Part shown: piece after piece, positions 8,536 to 19,500 of the stretch
How positions within the stretch are numbered: position 1 is the stretch's first letter
Layout: each line of letters starts with the position of its first letter
Made by a program: the position numbers and the translations under genes
Assembly: GCA_944326525.1 (NCBI GenBank)
Contig: CALVEG010000003.1
Span: forward strand, 137,846 to 201,845
Direction of reading: 5' to 3'
Length of the DNA stretch: 64,000 bases
DNA from: Candidatus Gastranaerophilales bacterium
GTDB lineage: Bacteria > Cyanobacteriota > Vampirovibrionia > Gastranaerophilales > Gastranaerophilaceae
Notes under the pieces: model-generated
What the model saw: the letters and a program-made list of their open reading frames with translations, nothing else
Told to the model about the DNA's origin: nothing
Databases searched by the model: none

Positions 8536-10827
8536 TTGGCAGGTGTAAGATTAACACAAACGAGTTTTTCAAGAGGAGAAATAACTCCGGCTCTTTATAT
8601 GAGAACAGAAATAGAACAATACTCTCTTGGCTGCAAAAAAATAAAAAATGGTTTTATTCATCAAGAGGGTTGTGTTTCTAATCGTTCAGGATTTGAGTTT
8701 TGTGGAGAAGTTAAAAACAGCAACAACGAAACAAGGCTTTTGCCATTTTCTTTTAATTCAGAACAAACATATATAATTGAAGCAGGTGATAAATATTTTA
8801 GGTTTATTCAAGATGGTGGTTATATTGTTTATTCGGAAGGGAATGAAAAAGCAGGTCAAATTGTTGAAATTGCTACTCCTTATAAAAAAGAAGATTTGTT
8901 TCAATTAAAAATTGTGCAATCTGCCGATATTATCACTATAACTCATTGTGATTATACTCCACGTGAATTGGCAAGATATGATCATGATGATTGGAGACTT
9001 GAGGAAATAATTATAAAGCCTGCTATCGCTGCACCAACAAATGTAAAAGCTGTGTGGACAGGTGAGACAAGTTCTAACACAAGAAATTATACTTATCTTG
9101 TTACTGCCGTTGATAAAGACAGTCTTGAAGAGAGTGAACGTTCGCAATCGGTAACTGCTAAAGGTCATAGAGAAGCATATTGGACAACTTCGGAATATAT
9201 GACAATAACTTGGAATGCTGTTGCAAATGCTTGCGAATACAATATTTATAGAAGTGTTAATGGTATTTTTGGTTATATTGGAACGGCAGAAGGAACATCT
9301 TTTACAGATGATAATATTGAGCCGGATTTATCAGAAGCTGCTCCGATTATGCAAAATCCTTTTGAAGATGGAAATAACCCTTCTTGTTCAACATATTTTC
9401 AGCAAAGAAAAGTTTATGCTTGCAGTAATAATAATCCTCAAACATTTTGGGCTTCTCAAACTGCGACTTCAAATAATTTTAATATTTCAAGACCACTAAT
9501 TGCATCTGATGCAATAACTCAAGCACTTGCTGATAGAGAAGTTAACGAAATCAGACATCTTGTAGGTTTAAACCATTTAATAGCATTAACATCAAATACA
9601 GAATATAGAATAAATGGTTCAGATGGAACTTTTGAAGCAAATCCGGCTCCGGTTGCAGCAGTGCAATCAAATTATGGATCTTCACATGTGCAGCCGATTA
9701 TTTCAGGCAATATGGTAATATTTGTTCAATCCGGCGGTTCTGTGCTTAGAGATTTAGGATATGACTATTTAACCGATAGTTATAATGGTTCTGAATTATC
9801 ATTATTTGCAAGCCATTTATTTGAAGGGAAAACAGTAAAATATATGGCTTATGCCAAAGAGCCATATAGAGTTATATGGGTTATTTTTTCTGACGGAACT
9901 TGTGCATCTTTAACTTATAACAAAACTCAAAAAATTTGTGGTTGGGCAAGAGAAGTTACTGATGGATTTTTTGAGAGTTGTGCATCTATAAGAGAAGGTC
10001 AAGAAGATGTTACTTATTTTGTAATAAGAAGATATATAAATCCGGCATATCAGGGAAATTATGAATTAATAAATGCTCAAGAGAATAGTGCAGGAACAAT
10101 GGTTTATAGTTATTCTTGCGGAGAAAATACTTATTATTCTGCAGAACTCTTTGCGTTGGGTGTAAATGTTTATAGTGATAATTCTCTTCAAGAATTAATT
10201 GGTACGATAAATGTACTTAATGAAGATGAAAATATTGTTACTATTGGCGGAACATTAAAGAGATATGTAGAAAGAACAAAAACAAGAATTATAAAGAAAA
10301 CTCAAGAAGGCTTTTTTGTCGATAGTGGATTATCTGCGGTATTTGATGAAGAAATTACAACTATATCGGGGCTCTCTCATCTTGCCGGAAAGGATGTTAC
10401 TGCTCTTTCTAATGGCGGAGTTATTGAGAATTTAAAAGTTACTCAAGAAGGTAAAGTTGAATTACCGTTTCCAGTAAAAGAAATAACAATTGGTTTGCCA
10501 TTTACTTTTGAACTTGAAACTTTAAATATAGAAGGTGAGAATACTCAAGGGTTAAAAAAAATAATTAACAATGTTTGTATAAATATATCAAAATCAAGAG
10601 AAGAGTTCTTTGTTGGCGGTTCAGAAGGTTTGTATGTTGAAACAGATAGAAGTTTGGAAAGTGTGAATAATAGCAATACTTTATTTTCTTGTAATGTATC
10701 TGCAACTCCTTTAAATTCTGCGACCGCAAACGCAACAATAATTGTTATGCAAAAAAGACCATTGCCGTTAACAATTCTTTCGTTGAGTGCCACTTTCAGC
10801 TTAGAGGATATATCAGATACTCAATAG
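8536..10827 (+). CDS. Tail tubular protein B (nozzle) with Fn3-like insert
   Basis: A 763-residue nozzle protein forming the distal tail tube. The N-terminal FSRGEITPALYMRTEIEQY and KKIKNGFIHQEGCVSNRSG segments are hallmarks of podoviral tail-tube B proteins. Residues about 155-260 (APTNVKAVWTGE, YTYLVTAVDKDSLEESERS) look like an inserted fibronectin-III or Ig-like domain. The start is a TTG at 8536, 7 bases after the A gene stop, preceded by AGGTAGG. Confidence 0.85.
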   Translation: MAGVRLTQTSFSRGEITPALYMRTEIEQYSLGCKKIKNGFIHQEGCVSNRSGFEFCGEVKNSNNETRLLPFSFNSEQTYIIEAGDKYFRFIQDGGYIVYSEGNEKAGQIVEIATPYKKEDLFQLKIVQSADIITITHCDYTPRELARYDHDDWRLEEIIIKPAIAAPTNVKAVWTGETSSNTRNYTYLVTAVDKDSLEESERSQSVTAKGHREAYWTTSEYMTITWNAVANACEYNIYRSVNGIFGYIGTAEGTSFTDDNIEPDLSEAAPIMQNPFEDGNNPSCSTYFQQRKVYACSNNNPQTFWASQTATSNNFNISRPLIASDAITQALADREVNEIRHLVGLNHLIALTSNTEYRINGSDGTFEANPAPVAAVQSNYGSSHVQPIISGNMVIFVQSGGSVLRDLGYDYLTDSYNGSELSLFASHLFEGKTVKYMAYAKEPYRVIWVIFSDGTCASLTYNKTQKICGWAREVTDGFFESCASIREGQEDVTYFVIRRYINPAYQGNYELINAQENSAGTMVYSYSCGENTYYSAELFALGVNVYSDNSLQELIGTINVLNEDENIVTIGGTLKRYVERTKTRIIKKTQEGFFVDSGLSAVFDEEITTISGLSHLAGKDVTALSNGGVIENLKVTQEGKVELPFPVKEITIGLPFTFELETLNIEGENTQGLKKIINNVCINISKSREEFFVGGSEGLYVETDRSLESVNNSNTLFSCNVSATPLNSATANATIIVMQKRPLPLTILSLSATFSLEDISDTQ

Positions 10828-10835
10828 GGGAAATT

Positions 10836-10955
10836 ATGAAAAGAAGTAAGCCTAGAATGATTATCAAAATCAAAAATATTACAAATAGCAAAGCTCAAAC
10901 AATAAAACCTAAACTGCAGGGTATTAAAACAGATGTACGAGAAAGCAAAGAATGA
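10836..10955 (+). CDS. Small basic protein
   Basis: A 39-codon frame, MKRSKPRMIIKIKNITNSKA..., strongly basic, with a good ribosome site (AGGGGAAATT) 8 bases after the tail nozzle stop. It overlaps the next gene start by 23 bases. Function unknown; charge suggests nucleic acid contact or a translational coupling peptide. Confidence 0.5.
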   Translation: MKRSKPRMIIKIKNITNSKAQTIKPKLQGIKTDVRESKE

Positions 10956-11412
10956 GAAAGATATTTTGTATATTCTTGAACATTTGAAACCGGAAGATCA
11001 GCACGAAGCACAAGTTCAAAAAGGTGATAATTTCAAAGAGATAATTTTAAAAGAAATTATGGATAATCGCACGAGAACATATTTAGGGTGTAAAAAAGCA
11101 GATAATACTCCGGTTTGTGTTGGCGGATATACTGATACAAATGAAAAAGGAGTTGGAATTGTGTGGCTCTTATCTACTCCGGAGATTGAAAATTATAAAA
11201 CCTGTTTGTTGCGGCACGTTATAAAAGCATTTAAAGAGATTGACAATAAGTACTGGCTCACTTGCAACATTTTATTTTCAGAAAATAGCTTTGCAAAAAG
11301 TTGGTTAAAAAAAATAGGGTTTAAGTTTAACAATCCAAAACCGGAAGGAATTGATATACCGGAAGGATTTGAATTTTTTTACAGAATAAGAGAAACAAGA
11401 GGTCTTAGATAA
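10933..11412 (+). CDS. T7 gp13-like acetyltransferase-fold protein
   Basis: A 159-residue protein. It has a GNAT-like core: VCVGGYTDTNEKGVGIVWLL, then a helix (KTCLLRHVIKAFKEI), LTCNILFSENSFAKSWLKKIGF and a closing strand FEFFYRI. Placement between tail nozzle and large internal proteins matches T7 gp13, an internal morphogenesis protein. Whether it binds acetyl-CoA is not visible; the classical R/Q-x-x-G-x-G/A loop is not evident. Confidence 0.7.
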   Translation: MYEKAKNEKDILYILEHLKPEDQHEAQVQKGDNFKEIILKEIMDNRTRTYLGCKKADNTPVCVGGYTDTNEKGVGIVWLLSTPEIENYKTCLLRHVIKAFKEIDNKYWLTCNILFSENSFAKSWLKKIGFKFNNPKPEGIDIPEGFEFFYRIRETRGLR

Positions 11413-11413
11413 T

Positions 11414-13534
11414 ATGGTTAGAATACCACAATACAACAGGAGCGTGTCTCCTCAAAATACTCCTGCCGGATATGTTCAAGCAAATGTTTCACCGACTACA
11501 TTCGGAGCAGGTGTCTCTCAATCTATGAGAGATATGGGAAGAGCAGCAGGGAATACGCTAGATACATTGGCTACGCTTAAAGCTAATTATGATAAAGCTA
11601 AACTTGTTGAATTTAGTAATTTTATTGATAACTGGTCTAATGAGAATTTATACGATAAGGATAAAGGCTATTTTAACAAAACCGGCAAAGAGGCTATGGG
11701 AAAATCTCCGGATGTCATGGCTAGTTTTGATAAATATGCAGACGAATATATTTCAAAAGCTGGCTTTTATGGTGGTTGGGGATTAAGAGCAAGGGACATT
11801 GTTCAAGAGAAAAGAAATACTATTGAACGCTATGTTAATGCACACGATAAACAAGAAACCGATAAATGGCAAGATGCGGTTTATACGGATGCAATAACAA
11901 ATGTTTTTTCAAGAGCCGTTCAGGGAAGAAACAATCCGAACGACTTAAATACATTTTATAAAGATGGGCAAACTTTACTTGATAATTATGCAATAACAAA
12001 AGGTTGGGATAAAGCCCCCGAAATGCTAGCAATAAAGAAAAAGGAGTATGAAGGAAGTTTTCATGCTCAAATTCTTGATGCTTATCTTGCAGAGGGTTCT
12101 TTAAAAGCAAGAGAATATTTTAACAAAAATAAGGATAAATTTACTCCTGAAATTCAGAATAGGTATTTGACAAGAATACATGCAGAAGAAGTTAATTATG
12201 CTGCAAGAGAAACTGCTCAAACACTGTTAGGAAAACCGGCAGCAGAAGCGTATAAATTTATTGACAGTATCCCTAATATTGATGTTAGGAACGCAACAGA
12301 AAATGAATACAATCGTTTATTAAGACATCAAGAGACTATTCAAAAGCAAAATGATATTGCTATAAGTAATCAGATAATGCAAGAAGTTTATAGTGCCTAT
12401 GATAATGGTGAAGATATTTCCTCAATAATGAGAAAAGTAAATATCTCCAGTATGTCTTTGGACCAAAAAGAAAAAATATACAATAATCTGAAAACTATGC
12501 AGGAACTTGAAGGAGCAGGAAACAATTGGGCTGATTACAATATTCTGCTTGATATGGCAGCCTATAACAATGAAGAATTTAAAAATATTAATCCTGCAAA
12601 CTACAATTTAACGAAAGAACAATATAACAAAATTGTTCAGATGCAAAGAGATATTGCAAATAATCAATATACTCCTGAAGTTGAAATGAGAAAACAATTA
12701 GGCGGCTTTACTGGACTTCTTCCACAGACAAGTAACGGAATAAGGACAAGCGAATATAAAGATGAACTCGTAAGATTTCTTTCAAAAGTAGAGAGAATGC
12801 AAGGCGAAGCGTTCGATTTTAAAAATAAAGAACAATTACAAGCCATCATGGAAGGGTTCAATTACAAAGATCCGAATGCTGTAAATAAAAATATTGATGA
12901 AACAAAAGAACTTTTTGCAAGGGCAAAAAAACATGGTGAAGCCTATGATCTGATGGCTAGGGAATATATGTATTTCAAGGGACAAAACAAAAGAGAGCCA
13001 ACTCCTGAAGAAATTTATGAAATGGCAAAAAGATCTTATAACACTATCGAAAATAATTGGCGGCAGCGTGATATGGGTAAACTCAATAACGCTCAAGGAA
13101 TTTATCAAAGCGTAAATTCAACACGTCCGAAAAAAGGTGAGACAAAAGTATTAACATATTATGCAGATGTGAGAATACCTCAAATGTCGAGAGAGTTAGG
13201 TATTCCTTTACAAGTTACCTCACGTTATAGAGCAGGAGACAGCGGCGGACATGGCAAGGGTAGAAAATGTGATGTTGGAATGGCTGCATTAAATGTTGCA
13301 CAACGGCAGCTTGTATTTGAAAAAATGCTTGCAGATCCGGCAGTAGCATCAATAGGAACATCAGATCCGGCATTATTGAAAAAATACAATAATCCGAGAA
13401 ATCCTAAAATAAGAGATTTAAGAGAGTATGATGCCAATTATAAAAAATCTCATCCAAATACAACAATGAACCATGTAAACCATATTGATATATCGTTTGA
13501 TACTAGATTTGGCGGAACAACACAAGGAATTTAA
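11414..13534 (+). CDS. Internal virion protein with M15-like peptidase C-terminus
   Basis: A 706-residue ejection protein. Residues 1-570 are helical, like internal core proteins of podoviruses. The last 130 residues hold an M15/VanY-like D,D-peptidase pattern: TSRYRAGDSGGHGKGRKCDV (likely zinc His near 614 and Asp near 620) and NHVNHIDISFD near the end. This would cut peptidoglycan cross-bridges during DNA entry, replacing the transglycosylase of T7 gp16. It precedes the giant polyvalent gene, probably its partner in the ejected complex. Confidence 0.75.
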   Translation: MVRIPQYNRSVSPQNTPAGYVQANVSPTTFGAGVSQSMRDMGRAAGNTLDTLATLKANYDKAKLVEFSNFIDNWSNENLYDKDKGYFNKTGKEAMGKSPDVMASFDKYADEYISKAGFYGGWGLRARDIVQEKRNTIERYVNAHDKQETDKWQDAVYTDAITNVFSRAVQGRNNPNDLNTFYKDGQTLLDNYAITKGWDKAPEMLAIKKKEYEGSFHAQILDAYLAEGSLKAREYFNKNKDKFTPEIQNRYLTRIHAEEVNYAARETAQTLLGKPAAEAYKFIDSIPNIDVRNATENEYNRLLRHQETIQKQNDIAISNQIMQEVYSAYDNGEDISSIMRKVNISSMSLDQKEKIYNNLKTMQELEGAGNNWADYNILLDMAAYNNEEFKNINPANYNLTKEQYNKIVQMQRDIANNQYTPEVEMRKQLGGFTGLLPQTSNGIRTSEYKDELVRFLSKVERMQGEAFDFKNKEQLQAIMEGFNYKDPNAVNKNIDETKELFARAKKHGEAYDLMAREYMYFKGQNKREPTPEEIYEMAKRSYNTIENNWRQRDMGKLNNAQGIYQSVNSTRPKKGETKVLTYYADVRIPQMSRELGIPLQVTSRYRAGDSGGHGKGRKCDVGMAALNVAQRQLVFEKMLADPAVASIGTSDPALLKKYNNPRNPKIRDLREYDANYKKSHPNTTMNHVNHIDISFDTRFGGTTQGI

Positions 13535-13556
13535 AAAAGTAAAGAGGAAATTTTGA

Positions 13557-16500
13557 ATGTTTAATACTGTGCCTGACACACAAGGAAATCCAATATTTGG
13601 CAGTTATTCAACTCGTTCAGCAAACTTTAATGAAAATATGGATGAGTTTGTAAAAGCTCCAAATGATTTATATATTGAAGAGCAGCAAAAAAAACAGACT
13701 GTTAAAAATAAGAGGAATATTAACAATGAAGCATTAAACAATATTCCTGGTATGCCGGACTTTTTGCGTGAAGAATATGATGAAGCATATAGATTACCAG
13801 AATGGCTTGAAAAACTAAATGTCGCAACTCCTGAAGAAATTGAAGAGTGGAAAAGTATGGGGGGAATGGGAATTGCGGAAGCATGGGAGAAAAATAATAA
13901 ATGGAGAGCCTTTGTTCCATACGCTAATACAACAACTGATGCAGCAGAAGCAATTACCGCATCAGTTTTATTGAATAGAGCAAAAAAAGGGGAAGAACTT
14001 ACAGAAAAACAAAAAGAAATTCTCGTTGACTATTTGAGAGAATTGAAAGAACTTCAAGTTCGTGGTTTTACTTTTGGCGGTGGAACTGTCAATGCAATTT
14101 TGACATCTATTCCATATTTGGAAGAATTTGGGATTGGGCTTGCAACAGCAGAAGGCGGTGTTGGGCTCGCTTCTCTTGGGAAAACTATAACGACATTAGG
14201 CGGGAAAAGAGCTGCAAGAAAGGCTGTTGAGAAAGCGTTGAAAGAAGCAGCAATTAAATCCGCAGCCCCTGCTGCCGCAAAGACAACAGTTCCTTTATCA
14301 GTTGCAAAGGGTATTTATAGAGATACTTTAGCAAAGACAACAACGGCAGCCGCTTTGAGAAATGTTACAACAAAAGAAGCGTTGAGTGCTACTGGTAGGG
14401 CATTACCGCAGGCTCTTGCATCATCAACAAAGTTTGCATTAACAAAAATGCCGCATACTTTTGTTGGTGGGATTGCAGACAGACAACTTTCTACCGGTGT
14501 TTATGTTACTGATTATGGTGATGCTGTGTTTACATCATCAGAGCATCTTGCTACTTCAATAATGAAGGCATTAGGAGAAAGCACATTTGAAGCATTAACG
14601 GAAACCGCAGGATGGACGCTTACTCCGGTTGCAAGTTATTTTGCAAAGCCTATTCAAAAAATTATGCCGAAAAAGTTTTTTACTGATTTTGAAAAACTTG
14701 TTACAAGTCGTTATGGTATGCCGGCAGCTCAAGCATTAAAAAAATACGGTTATGATGGTGTAATTGAGGAAATGGGAGAAGAACTCCTTAACCGATTTTT
14801 ATGCCAAACTTTTGGCATTAATGGGCTTGATGAATACAATTTTGATGGTTTTATGAATAATGTGCTTTATGCTGATAATCCTTCTCAATGGGGGCAGGAA
14901 GCACTCTCTTTTGCTGCCGTTGGTGCGGCAGGGCATGCGGTTGCCGGAACTCAATCAAGAATAGCTGACGAGTGGAATAAAAGGCAGTATCAAAGAGATT
15001 TGGGTATATTAGCAGAAAGAGCAAATAAATATTTATACTCTCCGGAGCAATTTTATCTTGAGCAGGGATTAATTAAAATAAAAGGCTCTCAATCTTTGGC
15101 AGAACAAAAATTAAGAGATATTTGGGGTGCTCAAAATGTTGATGAAAGTTTGCAAGATGATGTTCTCAAAAATATGTCGGAGACTGAAATAAGGTCTGAA
15201 CTAAAAAAAGCGATTGAAAATCAAGAAACAGATAATACTCCTGAAGCTGCAACAGAAAGAATTGAAAAAGATTTAACTGAAAGGTTTATGGAAAATAAAA
15301 CTTTCAATAATGAAAAACAAGCAAGAACTGTTGCGGCTCTTTTTGCGGCTCCTTTACAAAAATTGAGTGAGACAACCGGACTTTCTTTGTCAGAGGTTAT
15401 GGAAGAAGAGATGCCGGATATACAAAGAGAAGCTGAACAGGCTGCAAGAGATAATGGTAGATATATTCAGGTAGATGGCAGAATTGAAGAAATCTTTAAT
15501 GAATTAAACGAATTGCCGGATGATTTCAATGATGAAAAATATCTTGAAAGACTAATGAAAGAAGTTGATATTTTATCAAAGGCACGAGATGGATTTTTAA
15601 CTGATGCCGAAAGAGAAGAAGCAATCCAGTTTGCAAACATTCTTCAACAAAACGGAGAAATTGAATTTGCTAATGAACTAAAAGAAATTTTAAATATTGA
15701 AGGTGGAGAACAGTTATTTCAATCTGCAAGTTTGGCAGGTGCTGAAAATAATGAAATCGAAGCTGCTAAAAAAGAATGGCAGGAAAAAGGAACAGAAAGC
15801 AAGTATTTCAAAAAGTGGTTTGGAGATAGCAAAGTTGTTGATAAAAACGGTAAGCCGCTTGTTGTTTATCATGGAACAGAAAATAACTTTAGAATATTTA
15901 AAAATACTGGTAAATCAAGGCAGATTGGTGCGAATGTGGGTTTCTTTTTTACTGATAGTCAAAATATGGCAAAACAATATGCAAACGATGCAAGAGTAAT
16001 GGATGTATATTTAAGTTTAAAAAATCCTTTAATTGTTGAGCCTAATAGTGTAATAGAAATATTTGGTGAAAAAATTGAAATTACGGATGCTTTTGATTTC
16101 TTTACACAATTAGATATTAGACAAAGTGAACAAGAAACAAAAGAAGAATTGTTAAAGCTAGGATATGATGGGATAATTTTAAGAGATACAAATGTTGACA
16201 CGCCTTTCATGAAGGATATTCATGATGTTTATGTTGCATTTGATAATACTCAAATTAAAGCAGTAAATAATAGAGGAACTTTTGATGCCGAAAATCCTAA
16301 TATTTATTATCAATCTGAAATAGACAGAGAAAATATTGAAACGTCTTTCGGAGATACTCTTGAGAATATTACGGATGCTGTAAGAGCTGATGTATTAAAT
16401 ATTGCTGTTGAAAATAATCTTAGTGAGGACGAGTTCAACTTTGAGGATATAAGGGTTTATGGCTCTTATTCTAAAGGTCAGAATAAAGATACATCAGATT

Positions 16501-19500
16501 TAGATTTTCTCGTTCAATATTCCGGCAGTATGCGTGAAGATGATGCTTTTAATATGTTCGCTTATGCAGAATTAACACTTGAAGATGTAAACGGTAATAC
16601 TGTTAAAATAGATATTAATCCGGTTAATATTGCGAAATCGGGTACGATTGATGAGCATTTGGTTGATATGGATGCTCTTTATCAAGAAGATAACAATAAG
16701 CTCATCATGGCTCATGCAACTAAGGCGGAGCGGATTGATGATATTATAGAGAGCGGAGAATTCGTTGCCCCTTCATTGTCTATTACAAGAAAAGGGTCTG
16801 CAGAGTTATCAACAAAAAAATTTGGTGATGTTTTATTTTTAAGAAATCCTCGAAGGATTGATTTTCAGAATGACAATATTTATGACAGAGATATTTATTC
16901 TCCACGTCTGCCGGAGCCGGACTATAAATTGACAAACGGAACAACTGTCAATGCTTATGAATATAGTTCTATGCAAAGAGAATGGAAAGGTAATCCCGAA
17001 AGGTTTATTCAAAGATATGGAAAATCTTTTGATGAATATTTTAAAGATGCTGAAAAAGTCCTCTTTGTGGGATATACACCTTCCGGCAATAGAAGATATA
17101 AACCTTATAAACCTAATTTTATATTGGAATACATTAAGAAAAATAAACTTGTTGGTGGTGAAAATGCAAATTACGGTTTAAGTAGTTTCTTGGCTAGATT
17201 GGCAAAAAAACAAACTTCAAAAGATTTGCTGAAAAGAGCTGCTAATGAAGGATTACAAGATAGAGAAAATACAGAAGAAGAATATGATAAGCTGCGTGAT
17301 GAGTATGCTGATTTGATGTTTGGAGAACTCGGTGATTATTATCGGTTTGATGGATATAGTTGGCAGAAAATTTCTGATGAAGATTTTACCGAAATAATGC
17401 ATGCAGTTGCAACAAACAATAAAAGAAAACTGAATACTTATATTGATACCGATAGATTACCGAAAGAGTTATATAACAAACTCAAGGATTTTACAAAAAG
17501 AGCATTGTCTTTACCTCGTTCATATTTTGAAGCAAAACCGTTAAGAAAGGTTGATTTATCTGAATTTCCTTATGCTATTACTGAAAAAGGTACACTGTCT
17601 GATAAGCAAATAAAGGGTTTGAAAGATTGGGGTGTAACTGTTGTAGAGTATGAAGATGGTGAAATGGATGCTGCTTTGCAGAAGGTTGAAGATACGTTTC
17701 CTGAAGTTTATTTTCAATCTGCTTATCATGGAACTTCGCACAGGTTTGATGAATTTTCACTTGATAATATCGGTACAGGTGAAGGGGCACAAGCTCATGG
17801 TTGGGGTTTGTATTTTGCAGAAGATAGAGAAGTTTCGGAAAGATACAGAAAAACTCTTTCTGAAATAAATGATAAATGGTTGTATGACGGAAAGGATGTT
17901 AGCTCTATTGTTAAAGGTGCTGATATCGGTCTATATAAAAGAATAAAACATATTGGTAAAAAATCTATGCTAGAAGCCTTGCAGAATAGATTGAAAGAAG
18001 CCGAAGAAAGAGCAGCTAAAAGCAAAAAAGATGATGATGAAATATCAAAATTGATTTTTGGGGATTATGCACCAGATTTAAACGATATAGAAATACGAGA
18101 TATTAAAAGGCAGATAAATATAGTAAAAAAAATTGATGAAAGTAAAATAGAATATAAACATTCAGAAGGTCAGCTTTTTAAAATTGATATCCCTGAGGCA
18201 GATGTCTTGCTCGATGAGGATAAAGGATTAAGAGAACAACCGGAAAAGGTCAGAAAAGCGATTTTTAATTATATGAAAGATAACCCTGATACTTTTAATA
18301 TGAGCATCATAAGAAACCATGATGAACTCCCCGAAACTAAAAATGGAGAATGGTTTTATAAAGAAGTCGCTTTTGAAGAGAGAAGAAAAGGGGTAGTTGG
18401 TAATGGACAAAAAGAAGCAAGCCTATTGCTTAATAAATATGGTATCAAAGGAATAACTTATGACGGACGTCATGATGGACGTTGTTATGTAGTTTTTGAT
18501 GATAAAGCAATAAAAGTTCTTGAAACGTATTATCAAGAAGAAAATGAGCCAATACAAACAAATATGATATATGACAATATTTCTCCTCGCAGATTGAGAA
18601 ATATGAATATTAAAGGTGCTTTTGTTCCGGCAGAAAATTTAATTGAGTTATTTAAAAATGCTGATGAAAGTACGATTATCCATGAGTTTGCTCACTGGTG
18701 GTTATCTCGTTTGGAAAAATATGCCCCGAATAATGAAGAACTTGCACTTGACCTTGAGGAAGTTAGAAAGTTTGTAAAAAATGAAGGCGGTGCTTTTACA
18801 CGAGAGCAGCATGAGAAATTTGCACGTGGGTTTGAAGCCTATATCAGAAATGGCTCTGCAAAGAATAACAGATTAAAAAGAATTTTTGAAGATTTCAAAA
18901 ATGCTCTTATTCAGATTTATGACAGTATCAAGCAGCTTGTTTATACAGAGGACGGACAGCAATATTCTTTCTCGGAAGCTGATATTGCAAACCTTGAAAG
19001 ATTATTTGAACGTTTGTTGACAACTGAAAATGAAAGAATTAAAAAAACAGTTTTTGATAGATGTGATGATATAAATGACAGAATACAACAAATCAAAGAA
19101 CGTCAAGAAGAAGAAATGAGAGAACTTGACGAACTTTGGAAAGGAAATATCGAAGCAAACAACAGGGCATCAGATAAAAAGAGACAAGTTCAAGAATATC
19201 TTGACCTTGCAGAAGGAGCAGTCTCAAAAGTTCCTAAAGAAGTAAAAGAACTGAAAAAGAGATATAAAGATGCAACGCTTTCAATTCTTTCTGTTGCTAC
19301 CGGTTATGATAAAAGATATATTGCTAATCCTCGTAATTGGGAAAGAGTACAGTTAGCTCTTGAAAATGCTGATGATAAAATTACTACATCAGGCGGAATG
19401 CGTGGAGAATGGCAAGAGTTTTATACTGACACCGGAGTAAGTTATGAAAATGATGAAATAGGCGGAGACTATGAACTTGCTCAACAAGCATTTGATGTTC

